64,000 nucleotides of DNA, taken from the NCBI RefSeq assembly GCF_932294415.1, contig NC_065538.1:25879957-25943956 (forward strand). The letters run 5' to 3'. The translations under genes were made by a program, and so were the position numbers. The DNA comes from Quercus robur (Eukaryota > Streptophyta > Magnoliopsida > Fagales > Fagaceae). Below the pieces are notes generated by a model. That model worked only from the letters and a program-made list of their open reading frames with translations, made no database searches and was not told the DNA's origin. Positions 11,101 to 24,184 of the stretch are shown in pieces (positions within the stretch are counted from its first letter, which is position 1; every line of letters starts with the position of its first letter).

Positions 11101-14100
11101 GTAGTATTTTTCTTTTTCATTTCTAACAAGGCTTTTAAAATAGGAGACCAATAAAAATTTAACCCAATTGAAACCCTAAGATGTTTCAAATAAAATGCTG
11201 CAAATGTGATAAATCACCAATGATGACTAATCTCCTACTAAGCCACACACCAAATAATATCTATCTCTTTTTCTTAAAAAGAATATATAAAATTAAAATT
11301 TAGATTATAACTGTACTTAACTATGCATAGTCATATATCCAAGTTAAAGTAAGTTCCTTTTGATTCAACTATAATATTCAATCTTTTATTTGAAATTAAC
11401 CTTAGTTTAGCTAGTATTATTCATCAATTTCTGTATTTACATCAAATTAGTGTTAATTTAATTAGTATTATATAATTTTATTTAATTAATGTTTACATAT
11501 AAAAAGGCCCCATATAGAATTTTTGCCTTAGGCCCCAAATTTTGTTGGCCGGCCCTGTGGATACCAACCTTCCTTTTTTGTGAATCAACATCAGGGGATA
11601 AACGAAGCCATGCTGAGTAGAGCAAGGACTCGTAGACAGTTACATAAGGAGAGTGGATGTCGTTTTGCTCACAGTATCCAGAAATTCGAGCAAATGTTTC
11701 TTGCTTCTTTGGATACCCAGAAATTGTGATTTTCCCTTCAATATATCCACCAGTTTTTCTACCAGCCAGTACATCCATCAGAGTTGTTTTCCCGGCACCA
11801 GTTACACCCATCAGTGCTGTGAGAACTCCTGGCCTGAATGCAGCACTCTCACCATTCAAAAGCACCAATTTATCCTCAATAACACCTTGATTCTTCATTT
11901 CCTGCATAGTTGTTTTAATCAAATAGGTATCATTTCTTTGTATCGAATAAATTTGAAAAGCTAGCACAGGAAGCTATTTCACTTCCAAAATGTTTATATT
12001 ATATGTTACAAGTTACCTGTGGCATGTCAACTGAGTACTTTACTTCATCAAAGGTAATGGTATGTGGATCAAATGGAAGAATCATTCCTCTTTTTCTGCT
12101 CTGATTGACCTCTACTGAAGCATCTATACCTCCATTGCTTTGAGGTTCTGCTGATATTACAGATTGTTGCTTTCCCAAAGCTGCACAATGTTTTAGACAA
12201 CATTACAACATAACCTCTCACTTGTATGTGTCAATAAGGTAGAGGTACCCACGATTGAGATAAGTGAGAGCCAGAGTGAAGGCAGCATTGAAAAGTAATA
12301 CAAATCCAATTAACGCCCCTACTCCTATCCAATACCAATATGCATGTGGAAAGAATCCGCGGGACTTCAAAACTTCAATTCCTAGTGGTTCCGTTGAGTT
12401 TGGGAGAACCTTTAGTAGAAAAACAGGTTCAAATGTCAAAAATTTAAGAAGAGATATTGTAAAAAAAAAATGTTTACAATTACCAGTTTAAGAAATTACA
12501 TGTCTCCAACTCTTCCCAAGAAACTCGTTAACTACTATAGCATTCTGTGCATACATCATTGGTGACATCCAGTAACCCCATATCCACCATTTCTTTATGT
12601 TCTCTGTGGGAGTACGCAAGGAAATAAGAAGTAATAGAAATGATTTTATCCAATTATAATAGAAAGGTAAAATTTAGGTACAATACTTAAGTGTTGTTCC
12701 TTAGGTTCTTTTTTTAAAATTCTACCATATGGATTTTAACTCATGGGATTTAAATGTATTTTTCAGTTAAGTAGTTATATGACTCAATCTTAAGTGGGGA
12801 ACCTAAGGAACAGCACCTAAAGTATTGTACCTAAGTTTTGTTCTAATAGAAAAGCCACTTATTATATATACCTCTTGCCAGGACAAAGCCACCCAAAGCA
12901 AACAGTGTGACCAGTGCAAATGATCCAAATGTGCTGGCAAGAATCTGGCTCCCCCTACCAGTTGTCGCAATAAAACGAAATAATGAAGAAGCCATCTGGT
13001 TAAGAAGTATAAGAAGAAGGAACTGCCTAAAAAACCTGCAATATGAACATGGGCAAATATATAAGTTGAAAATGGAAAAAAAAAAATGTGAAACATATCT
13101 TTGTAAATGGTAAGTAAACCAAAAAGTAGCATGATTTTATTTTATTTTTTATTCTTTATGTTTTACCTTACGGGACTTGGATCAAAGCCAATGACATAAT
13201 AGGTAATGAATACCCAGGCAGCAACTTCTACAAATGTGATAGGAATCTTAATGATCCATGGAGGGATAGAATATACCCATGGAGGATAGAATAGGAGCTT
13301 CCTTTGCTTGTAGAAAACAGGAAGCTTTGCAACGGTCATGGGCATCTCAGCAGTACCATTAAACAAAATGACAACAAGACCATAGAACAATGCACCAGTA
13401 TAGATTCCTCCATCTTCCACTGAATTTCGATGCATCTTAATCCGTAGGAAAATTGTCATAGCAATCATTGCCAGTAACGTAAGCTAAAAGCAGAAAAGAA
13501 AAAGAAAAAGTTTATATTGAATCATATTCATGTATGGTGAGATTTGATATAGAAAAGAAAGTTTTTTTTTTTTGTTTAAAAAAAAAAAATACTATAAAAC
13601 TCAACTTACTTGGATGAACTTGAAGATGTAGACAAATGAATTCCTCTTCATAAGCAAGAATTCTCTTGACAAGCAAGCTTTCAACAGCTCCTCCTTTTTA
13701 ACACCATACTTTTTTGTTGTCAAAGAAGCTGGATGGCTCTTAGCCTTGTCAAACTGAGCTGCAAGTTCATCTCTGAGTTTCCATCCCACATGGAAAGATT
13801 GGAATGCCTCAGCAAATTCCTTGACTGTAACAAAATTGTAGGGCTTGTCTTTCTGTACCCAATACTGCTCCTGATCTTTATATGAAGTCACCTATAAATT
13901 GTTATACATGAATCCAAATATGAGATTCTACTTGTAATGCTTAACTTTTTAGAAGATGATAATACTATTAGCATATATGAGACCAATACAAAAACAAAAA
14001 CAAAAATGAAAACAAAAAAAAAAAAAAAAAAAACAAAAAAACTTTATTTAAACTCACTTCTTGGAGGAAGTCAGCCACCCCTTTCCTCTTAGGACATTTA

Positions 14101-17062
14101 AAGCCCATTGTTTCAAAAAATTCAAGCACTTGTTCACGGGGGCCCTGGTATACAATCTGTCCATCAGAGATGAGAATAATGTCGTCAAACAGATTATACG
14201 TCTCTGGTGCTGGCTGGAGGAGGGAGATGACAGCAGTTCCATCAAGAATGTGAACATATTGCTTGATTGAATTCACAATCTGAAAAGCTGTTGAGCTATC
14301 CAAACCAGTAGATATTTCATCCATGAGTAACACTTTAGATGGTCCAACCAACATCTCACCTACAATTTGATTATTAGATATTATTTATATAGTTGTATAG
14401 AGAAAATGATTTTATGTATCGACTACAAATTTGACTTTACCGGTTGTAACTCGCTTCCTTTGTCCTCCGGATATTCCCCTTAACATTTGATTCCCTACTA
14501 AGGTATCTGCACAGACTTCCAAGCCCAAAACCTGGAAAAAAAAACAAACAAAACAAAAAAGGTGGATAAATGAATAAAAGTGGACAATTATGATAATTTC
14601 TAAACTATTTCATAATTAATTTAACAATTTGTTTTTATTTTACCTTTAGAAAATAATCTGTCACCACATTCACATCCTGCCCTTCTGTTGCCACTGCCTA
14701 GATTAACAGAAACAAATAAATAGAATGACATAAAATGACAATTCATATTTAAACAAGCTATGAAACTAGGAGATACCCTCATCAAAATGAAAAGTTTTAG
14801 TGCTACAACTTCCAAATGTCAAAATTGACAATAGATTTCTTCCTACCTTCATGTAGATGTCAACATCAGGGTCAGGCTTAATATTTGCCTCTTTCTCTCT
14901 TCTTTCTAGTTCTGCTAACATCTCTGTAGTGGCAATAGAAAAATGAAAGGTAGTAAGAAAAAAAAACGTCAATCTTAAATAACAAAAATCATTGGATTAC
15001 TTCCTCATAAGTACATTAAGGAAATGTAAAAAGAAGAAAAAGGAACACAATAATCCTTTAAATTCACAAACCATAACGCGATCCAACCCCTTGGCATCTG
15101 GCAGAGAAGGCCAAAGTTTCCCTTACAGTCATTTCTCCTAAATGAAGGTCATTTTGACTGACATATGCAGCTGTTCTTTGTGGAACAAACTCATTCATTT
15201 CATGGCCATTATAAGTCACTTTCCCAGAAAACTGAACAAGAATTTGTACATAATGGATTAGATGTACAGAAGAAAATTAGAATATGCAATGGTAAAAATT
15301 CTAAATGTCATATACCTTTAGGTCAGGATCAAGCTGTCCTGCTAGAGCCAACAAAAAGCTGGTCTTTCCAGAACTTGGAGGACCCAAAAGTAATGTCAAT
15401 CTGTGTGAACCATATAAACCATGTTAGAAATGGATAATAGAAGTTCTAACCAGAAAAGGAACATTAAAGAAGAAAATTATGGAACAATGAGAGTTCATTT
15501 TGATAATTGTAAAATGGGCTGCCTTCTCACCTGCTAGGCTTGATGACTCCACTAACATCTTGAAGGATAGACAAATGTTTCTTTGCATTTGGAAGAATAT
15601 GGAGATTATTCAAGAAACCCTTTAAAATCAGATAGTGTGAGTCATATAAGAATGAAGTTAAAAAAAATTAAAAAATAAATAATATTAATAATAATAATAA
15701 AAAGCATCAACATTTGTTAAGTACTAACAAATGGTGTTGCACTTAGTTACCTCCACTATGTTAGCAGGGAAGTTCAAGAATGTAGGCAAAGCTCTGCTTC
15801 CAACGTGAGCTTCTGCCTCAACGTTCAAATGCTCAAAATGGACTTCAATTGTGGGAATAGTAATTCCAACCCTAAGAAATCCACCCCCCCCCCCCCCCCC
15901 CCCCAAAAGAAAAAAGCTCCCATTACTGATAATTCATATGAAACATACATCAAAACAAAATAAAAGGAAATTGGATAAACAGAATTAACAAAAAAAAAAT
16001 GTTAAAACTACTATTAAATTTACTATAAAATACTTACAAAGTAACACTACCATGAAGATTTTTTATGCCGCACCAACAATATAACAAACAATTTTCTTAT
16101 TCTTTGGCCCAATTAAATCGTGCCACGTGTATCTTATTATTAAATGTAATTAAATAAACTAAAAATTCTTTAAAATACTTAAAATAAATTCTCTAAAATA
16201 ATTTTTTTTTTAATAAATTAAAAACAAAAATAAATTAAATGTTCTTCAAGAAAATTTAAGTTTTCTTTTGAAACAAAGACTCCAAGGAAAAAACCTCAAA
16301 TAAAAAATTAGTCTAAATCAAACCTTCCAGTTATAACACACATATCCCTCTCCTTCCTCATTTAGATCTAAATCTCATCAGTTAAAACACACAATTGATG
16401 TTCTTCCCCAAAAAAATCATACAACTCTTCAAAAACTAAAGACAAAATTAGTCAACAACAATATGAACAAGAAAATTTCACCATATAAGAATTATATAGT
16501 AAAATTTATAATAGCACTTGTAGACAAAGCACTGCATAATTAAGTTGGCATTAAAGTTACCTCTCAAAGCGGTCCTTGAGCTTATACAAGAACTTCTCAC
16601 TATCCTCTTCAGGGACCTTCAGCAACCTCTCAACTAAACTCTTCCTTTCCTCAAGTCCAAGATGATCCAAGGTGGAACTATGCATTTTGGGACCTAAGGC
16701 GAAAGATTAAAAAATAAAAGTTTTCCACCCATATTAACCCAAAAAAAAAAAATTGAGCTTTGTATGTTTTGTTGATTTGTTTTGTTTTTAAGTCATAAAG
16801 AATTTATCTTTCTGTTTTTTTCATATTTCCAGAATAATTCATTGGCCTCCTTTGACTGGCCTGGCCTGGCCTTCCAATGTAGTCAGTAAACCTTGTGTCA
16901 AACGGTTGTAAGAAGTTTCTGTAGCGCAGCCCATTTAAGAACTTCTTCATCATCATCTTCTTGCGAAGATTTCGCAAAAAATTCCGTGCTAGTGTCCCTA
17001 CATATTGACGAGCTGCTCAATTGAACACTACTACCGACTTTGTACTTATCACCACTCTCCAT
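8189..17062 (-). CDS. Full-size ABCG (PDR-type) ABC transporter, frame disturbed at both ends
   Basis: Plasma-membrane drug or terpenoid/hormone exporter family (PDR, reverse NBD-TMD-NBD-TMD order). Exons by splice sites: ~16905-17062, 16561-16691, 15751-15871, 15531-15619, 15316-15400, 15072-15231, 14847-14923, 14644-14697, 14441-14531, 14058-14359, 13610-13891, 13167-13483, 12872-13035, 12500-12603, 12253-12409, 12017-12180, 11569-11901, 9993-10283, 9819-9902, 9580-9713, 9202-9429, 8933-9104, 8509-8763, 8189-8415. NBD1 has Walker A GPPSSGKT, signature [13 protein letters not shown] and Walker B VLLMDE; NBD2 has [24 protein letters not shown] and [15 protein letters not shown] motifs such as [17 protein letters not shown] and [20 protein letters not shown] are intact. 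From ATG 17062 a TGA arrives at 16900-16898, and a one-base loss near 8251 shifts the C-terminus. The final codons lie in the gap. An alternative start is Met at about 16682. By sequence it is nearest ABCG40/PDR12-like members; the substrate is unknown. Confidence 0.85.
9461..9492. repeat. Poly-T/poly-G tract in PDR intron
   Basis: A run of T followed by about 19 G lies between the exons 9202-9429 and 9580-9713. Such tracts are hard to sequence and may be mis-sized. Confidence 0.8.
10793..11557. mobile_element. hAT-like non-autonomous element in a PDR intron
   Basis: The left end reads CAGTGCCGGCTCAATG and the reverse of the right end reads CAGGGCCGGCCAACAAAA, both followed by GGCCT/GGCCC-rich subterminal sequence (GGCCTAGGCCTAGGCCTAAG left, GGGGCCTAAGGC right). 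The core is AT-rich and has no transposase. The flanks carry TGGATAC on both sides (with three extra bases on the left), a likely host duplication. The insertion makes this intron (10284-11568) the longest one internal to the gene but leaves both splice sites in place. Confidence 0.65.
15883..15904. repeat. Poly-C tract beside a PDR exon
   Basis: About 20 C lie just outside the acceptor of exon 15751-15871 on the minus strand, in the position of the polypyrimidine tract as read on the opposite strand. Possible sequencing uncertainty. Confidence 0.8.
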
Positions 17063-18244
17063 GTCACAAAATATTAGTGCCTCAACATTAGCTAAAACCC
17101 ACCAAAACCCAGAAATGTTTTTTGGAAATTTACGTGAAGGCCAAGGTTTTTTGTGTGGAAACTGGAAAATGTATAGAAACGGGTTATGTATTCATTTTCT
17201 TCTTTTTACATTTTCAGCATTCATTTGCAATTTTTTGTGAGACCTACAACTAAAAAACTGGTTCAGTTTGAAGATTTGTACTCAGTTTTCATTTGCACTG
17301 TCCTAAAATTTGGATTTGAATAGCAAAAAAAATAAATAAATAACTGAAAACACATCGTTTTCATTTTTTTAGTAAAAACACCAATAACCCAACACATGTT
17401 AAGTCCCCTCAAGTCGGACCACTTGCTGCATTAAAGCAACTCGCGCCAACGGCTCTTTCTGGCGCAAAGACTTCATTGAACAGCCAAAAAAAAAACTCTC
17501 ATATTTTTCATAGTTTCTCTCCATCCTGGTCTCTCATCAGCTGAGTCTCGCCTCTCACGTAACAGCCAAACAAAGGTCAGTCTGTCTGCCTCAAATATCT
17601 TTCCCTGTCTCTCTCTCTCTCTGTATTTTTGGCCAGGTCTCTCTGATTTTCCTATTTGTCTATTTTCTGTTAATGGTCAAGTTCTTTTTCTTAATGGGTT
17701 GTTTGGGTGATCTATTCCTGGGTTTTATCTTTGTGTGGTTGATCTCATCTGCTCAATCTGTCTCAATCTAGTACAAGTATTTCTAATTTAGACAGTAACA
17801 GGGTTCCTCAAAATGGAGGACAGGAATGTCCAATGCTTCCACCTAGAACAGGGTTCGTTAAAAACAATATTTGTTTGTTTTTCACCAAATTTCCAAGTTG
17901 GTCTCAACTATATCATTTGGCTGAATTTTGTTTCAGGTAAGTCATGCCTCAGACAAGCCAAACTGAAGTGACAATTAATATTTGGAGAATTTGTGCCATT
18001 TTGATTCAGCCGTTGTCTTCAATAAAGATCTACATTTGCAAATTTGAGAGAGAGAGAGAGTAAGTACCTGGGCTACAGGAGAGAGGTGAGAAACGAGCAG
18101 CCAGTCCGAGTCTAGAGCTGAAACATGAGAGACATTAGTTGTAACACTCTTTGTTTAAGGCAAAAATATTTTCTAGAAAGTGAATAATTTTTCAAAAAAT
18201 ATTTTTTATAAAATTATATTATTTTTCTATGTTTAGTAATGAAA

Positions 18245-18392
18245 TTTTTTTTAAATACAAGATAGAATTTTAATCTAGCTTAATTTAAGTGTATATATGT
18301 GTGAAACTCTCTCCTAAAAACTTGAACTCCGGCCCTTACTCCCCACTGTCCCACCCTCCACAAGCGCTTATAATTGTAGAGTGTGTGCGATA
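18245..18392 (-). repeat. SINE-like dispersed repeat, copy 1
   Basis: Homologous by eye to 38701-38866: a T-rich edge, then ATACAAGATAGAA, GTATATATGTGTGAA, a TTGAAC[T/C]CCGG block and a CACAAGC[G/A]CTTATA block. On the minus strand the sequence ends in an A-rich tail, and the block corresponding to GGGGTTCAAGTC in copy 2 resembles a pol III B box. The SINE assignment is an inference. Confidence 0.5.
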
Positions 18393-21300
18393 ATTGGTAA
18401 TAATCTCAAACGTGTTGAAAAACAATTTTTTAACTTTCTTTATTTAACTTGCTGTGAGATAGAGTTATTTTCCAAAAAAATTTAATGGAAAACAAGCCAT
18501 ACTTTTTAATTGACTAAAGATAGTTTTCCTTTAACTTTTTTTTTTTTTTTTTTTTACTACTAAACACTGGAAAACACAAAAAACTATCTTTACACCCAAA
18601 TTATTTATTTAAGACAGATTTCCATTCAAAATTAAATATAGAAAATGATTTATTTTTTCTATATTTATATTTAGGATTTGAATATAGAAAAGTGAAAATG
18701 AAAAGTGAATACACCATTTTTTTTTAGAATCAAACATCACCTTTAATGTTTCATTCTTTTGAATTTTCCATCTTCTTAGCAATAAGTGGTTTTACTATAT
18801 ATTAAGAGGATTAAAAATAAAAAAACCTAAAATTAGAAAATCTTTTTTTATATCTCTTACGTTTATTTTAATCCTAAAAAGTAGCCACTTAATACATATC
18901 CATAACAAAAAATTTAGATGCCTAAAAAGAAAAAAACAAAAACAAAAAAGAAAATTTTGACAAATTCATCATTAGATTACATTTTCTTTTTATATCCTTC
19001 ATACTTGAAAATTTTCTAGAAAATTAAGATTGATAGCTATGTTATCAATAAATTGCATTTTTTTGTAGTTTAAAATTATGCATAGAATACAATCTTATAA
19101 ATCAAATAGTAAATAATATCTAATTGGCACAAAATTTGATGAGTGTATTAAGAGCGTAAAAGACATGCAATCCAACGATTAGATTTTTGAAATATGTAGT
19201 AATGTTAATGATATTGAGTAAGGTTATAGTTTTAGGCTACAATCAATTTTATAGCTGAACTAGTAAACTTTGTCCCAAAACTATTTCTAAAAAATAAAAA
19301 TAAAAAAAAAGAGGAGGAAATTACATTTTATCACTCTAAACTATGCACTATATTACACTTTACACCCTAAACTATCACACTTTGCAACCCAGTGTTATTT
19401 TTGCTGTTATATTTAACTGAATTTTACTGCATGTGACAAGCAGACTAAAACACCCTCCATCCTCTCTTCCTTGTTTTTAGGTTTTTTTTTTTTAATGTTT
19501 TTTAGGTCAAATTTGGTTCCTGTTATGGTTAGGTATTAATTAAGAGTTATTTTAAAATATATTTTCTAGTCTGTCAAGTTTTACGAAGCCCTTAAATAGG
19601 TCTCTAAGTCTGTACACGTTTTTTAACAATTATAATCAATAAAATTTAGACTTTTCTTTTTCTTTTTTTCTAGTGGATTCCAATCCCTTTCTCCTTGTGA
19701 ATTCAAGGACCCTTGTGGATTCAAGGAACCCCTCATGGATTTAAGGTTATTTTTAGAAGCAAACGTGTTTTGTTTTTTGTTCTTTAAAAGTAGATGTGTG
19801 ATGCTTCTGCATCCCGCATCATTAATATAATATATCTACACAATAAAATAATAAAACTCAATACCCAAATAAAACCCAAAACCCAATAAAATATATTTTT
19901 TTAAATAAGATGGTATTGCAACACAATTGTAAATTTTTTTATAATTAGATTCCGGGTAATGCACACTTTTTTTTATTTTGATGCTATAAATTTACAATTG
20001 GGGGGTTTTACAATCCCCAATGCCAATGCTCTATAACTTTCTTATTAGTTTCTCTCTTCTACCTTATCATGTCTTTAAATTGTTTATTCTTTTCTCAACT
20101 CAACCATTTGTAGCCAGATGAATAACCATGTCAAAAGGAGTTTCACTGTCATAATTTTTTAGTTGAATTTGGTTTGTTTATGACTTTTTTTTTTTCTAAT
20201 TTTGTGGATTTTAATTTATTTATGTATTATTTTAATTTGTTACTAGTCACAAACTCATGCATTGTGTGTGATAACTTTTTTAGCGTTATCTTCTTCTTCT
20301 TTTTTCTTCTTTTTTTTTTTTTTTGGCAATTTGGAGTAAGGTTAATAAAAAAATTTAAAAAAAAAAGGTATATTTAAGGTTAAAAAAAAAAAAAAAACAA
20401 TGAAAAACCAATTTACTACTTCATAAATCACACACTACACTACATTTAATATCTTAAAAAACTCATAAATTATAACAAAAATCCCAACTACACAATCAAA
20501 AAATGAACTACAACATGAATTACCTTCTAAACTACTGCTTGAAATTTTCACATTTGTTGGAAGAGCTTAAATTCAAATAAATAAAATTGTCTTCATAGAG
20601 TGTCCTCATGAAACATTACAATAAATAAATATAAAAAAATCAATAATTGATAATTCATCTTAATAATCTTTTTTAATAAAATTTATTATTAAAAATAATA
20701 TAATTTTTCTCGAATTCAAAAGTAAGTTAGCAAAAATATTCACTTTTTAATAAAATTTATTTATAACACTTTTTGTATCATTAAAAGTATATAGAATTTG
20801 GAAATTATTCTTTTAGTTTTAAACATATTTCTCAAATCCAATTTTTTCTACCCTACAATCCAAAAGGTGGCTTATAATATTGATTGTATTATAGATTTTT
20901 TTTATTAAGAAGTATATAGAATTTGTAACTCTTTTTTATTTTTTATACCAAAATCAAATTTTGTATTGATTGTATTCATTAGTATAATATTTTTTTTAAT
21001 GTAAAATATTTTAATATTAGAAGATTATATGATTGACTAAGTTGTTAACAATTGTTAACTTTTGTTATCATTATTCACGTAGCATTTTTATAATTGTTAA
21101 CATTATATGATTTTTTTTTGTATAATCATATAATCTTATTATTTTCAATCATATTTTTCTCAAGATAATTAAATCGTATTTTCCAATTAAATTTTATTTT
21201 CTCTCATTTTATTATTATTAAATTGTAGCATTTATTATTTATACGCTCTAATTGAGCCACATTAATGGCCATATTATTATCCTTTTTCTTTCTAATTGTT

Positions 21301-22482
21301 CCTATAATTTTTTAACATTTACTCATTTCTACACTCACTCTCTCTTATTTTTAACTTTTCTTATTATTAATTTCTCAACTTATTATTACACTTTCTCCAA
21401 CGTTTTTTTTTTCCCCCTATTTTTTACCTTTTTATCTTTCCACTACTGTCAATCACAATTCATATGATGTATATGTATAATTTATTCTTTAAAATTTATT
21501 GAAGATAATTTTTTATTCTTAAAAATTGAACTATTTCTAAAGTATTTTCCATCTCTTTATCTCTACATATATCTCATTCTATTATTTTGGATGTTCTTCT
21601 TCTTCTTTTTTCAGAACTTGGGTGTGTGTGAGATTGATATTATTATTTTTTAAAGTTGTCTATATTCCTCAAACTTTTGTTATAGTGTGTTATTTTTTTT
21701 GTACAACTAAACTTTTTTAAGTTTAAAATTAAAGATTCAAATGTCTCATTCTACACAGATATTACTCAAATAATTGATATGCAATTGTACACATTCAAAT
21801 ACAAAGCTATGTAGATTGTATTTTAATATAAACTCAAATTTTCACTCACAAAATATATAGAATTAACTCAAATCAAGACTATAAGAAGGGGAGAGATTAC
21901 ATGGTACAAAACAATGCTACGATAATTATTTTTAGAAATGTGGCTGGTCGAGGAGACTGTCAGATAGCCAAGATGCCCCTCTGGGTGTCCGAGCTGGATC
22001 GCTTACCCCAATATGGTGTTATAGTCTCTCACTTTTCTCTCATGTATCTCCCCAAAATTCTATTCCATTCCCCCTTCCTTTTCCCCTTAGTTCATTTTTA
22101 TATGCTCACTTTAATGGGTCTGTAATGATTAGAAAATATCCTATATATATGAAGGTCTCTCTACTCATAAGGTTTGGGTAACTTCTTGAGCCTGGGTTAC
22201 GTACTATTCTCACTTGTCTAATTGTGCATCAGGGAAGGAACCCACAACTCTACCATTGAAATGATTTTCAAGTAACTTGTGTTTGACAACAAATCCTGTG
22301 TTCGGTAGGTGGATTCCCCCAAGGCACTACCTTCCCTCCTCAAGGATAGTGGGATTTGTTCGAATACACTAGACGGGGACATGTAGATTTGTGTTATAGC
22401 TTGATGTTTGTCAAGTTTGGGTCAAACCTAAACTTAACAAAGCTCGGCTTGGACCCAATGTGGGCGCTCTTACCCTCCAACT

Positions 22483-22485
<3 letters not shown>

Positions 22486-22545
<60 letters not shown>
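22486..22545. repeat. (TA)n(GA)n compound microsatellite
   Basis: About 12 TA units run directly into about 16 GA units. Confidence 0.9.
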
Positions 22546-22550
<5 letters not shown>

Positions 22551-23215
22551 TCATCTTTTTGTGTGGGAAAAATATGGATTGAATGGAAGAGAGAATAGCA
22601 AAATTTTATAGTAAATAAAATGGGAGAAGAAGAGTCAAAATAAAATGAAGACGAAGAGATGGAGGAATTGAAATGTTAAGATAAAAGGTAGTGGGGAAAT
22701 AAAAAGGTAAAAGTTTGGGAGAAAATGGTGGAGGAAGTGCAACAATAAGGTGAGAAATTAATAAAGAAAAAAAATAGTTAAAAACAAGAGAGAGAAAGTG
22801 TTGAAAATAGTGGATGATGTGGCTGCTGACATGGCTCAATTGGAACGTAATAACAATAAATACTACGTTTCAACTTTTAGATATATAGATTTGTATTATT
22901 CAAATATAAATAGTTCAAGGTGATATTCCCAACATATAGATAATGTTATATTTAAAGACAATTTGACCTTTGCTATTGATAGTCTTTTTCTAGCTTCTTA
23001 TATTTGCCTTTGATTTTTTCCCCCTAAACTACAGTAAAGATAAAGAGAATAATATGGATTGGAAACAATTCGGTTGAATGAATCCATTGTAAGTATTTGA
23101 TTTTATGGCATGTTAATTACCTTTTCCTCAAAAGCCAACTCTTGAATTGCAACATTTCTTCTAACAACAACATATTATGAGTAGTGTGTAACGCTAGAAA
23201 CCCAATGACAGTCAT

Positions 23216-23746
23216 TGATGATGCCGTAAAAAATCACCAGTGAGCCACACGATCTTCGCACACTCGAAACGATACCTGCACAATAAAGAAAGAAGACCTA
23301 ACAGAGAGCACTGGTGTGGTGCCGGCCGAATACCCTCCAAAGGTCAAGTTAGAACTATTCTCACAACTCTAGAGTGCTAGAGAAGGGTAAATTATGCGTA
23401 CCTTTTTCTCGAGGGTCTTTGGGTTTTTATAGTCGCATAGGGCCATATCCCAAGACTTGTGAAACAAGTCTTTTCCTTATAGGAAAGATACTCATTAATA
23501 CACGTATATTCTAGAATTCTAGTCGAATCAGAATTCCATTCATGTTGGGACTCTACAAATCAGGGCTAATCATGTATCACAAGTATTTAAGGTTCCTTGG
23601 AGACTATGTGATGTTGAGTTGGATGACACGTGGCCGCTCAATCCATCCACGTTGCGTTCGTCCTAGCTTGATCTGTCCAATTTAAGTATATTCTTCTTAC
23701 GTCAAGTCCGTCAAGATGGATTCATCATGTTAATTTTTCCTCTTCA
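23216..23746 (-). repeat. 3' LTR of the Tat-type element
   Basis: 531 bp, aligned throughout with 33611-34141. On the minus strand it starts TGAAGAGG just after the polypurine tract. Confidence 0.9.
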
Positions 23747-23762
23747 GTTGCCCCCTTCACCT
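23747..23762 (-). other. Polypurine tract of the Tat-type element
   Basis: The minus strand reads GAGGTGAAGGGGGCAAC up to the LTR start, the expected plus-strand primer. Confidence 0.7.
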
Positions 23763-23927
23763 CATGGGTCCGTGATATTTGAGTGGAAGGACATGTAGGG
23801 TGACGGTTCGTTCAAGATCATCAGCCTTGTCAGGCTGGCCTGAAATCATTTATTGCACAGGACACCTGGCGTTCGTTGAGTGGCCATTCTCATGGATCGA
23901 AGTGTCGCTTCGCCTTCCGTGCTATCT

Positions 23928-23938
23928 CCCTATATAGA
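23928..23938 (+). promoter_or_regulatory. TATA-like box for the antisense ORF
   Basis: The plus strand reads CCCTATATAGACC about 250 bp before the ATG at 24185. Between them, GTGAGCATTT near 24080 and CCCACTACAG near 24156 could bound an intron in the 5' untranslated region. This is inferred from sequence only. Confidence 0.4.
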
Positions 23939-24184
23939 CCAATCCTCCTCCCACTCATTTTTTACTTTTCTACTGAAATTTATGATCAGAGCACATTCGT
24001 CACCCTTGCTAGACAGACGAGACCATCCAGCCGTTGTACCCGTTGCTGTAGCTCTTATTTGTCTGTCCCGCTATTTTGGTGAGCATTTCTCTCTTTCCAC
24101 TTAAAAAATTTCTTCTTTTTACACTTTAAATTTGTATTACCGTTGCCCACTACAGACATCAGAGTCTTAGGATTAACGTAGGAC

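Larger units (their letters stand above)
17063..23215. other. AT-rich intergenic region, no gene seen
   Basis: No coding region is convincing. It contains a CT/pyrimidine-rich stretch (17500-17660), a GA microsatellite (18047-18060), a SINE-like repeat (18245-18392), a possible Helitron-type start (TATATATTAAGAGGATT near 18795), a repeat beginning TTACATTTTATCACTCTAAA (about 19321-19400) that looks like a transposon end, three CCTTG-dyads (19692-19747) and a TA/GA microsatellite (22486-22545). The part next to 17063 should include the PDR promoter, but I see no decisive motif. Confidence 0.6.

Noticed and set aside
16905..17240. Plus-strand 66-residue frame near the PDR start
   Set aside because: It overlaps the first PDR exon and its upstream region on the other strand, with no support from composition or motifs.
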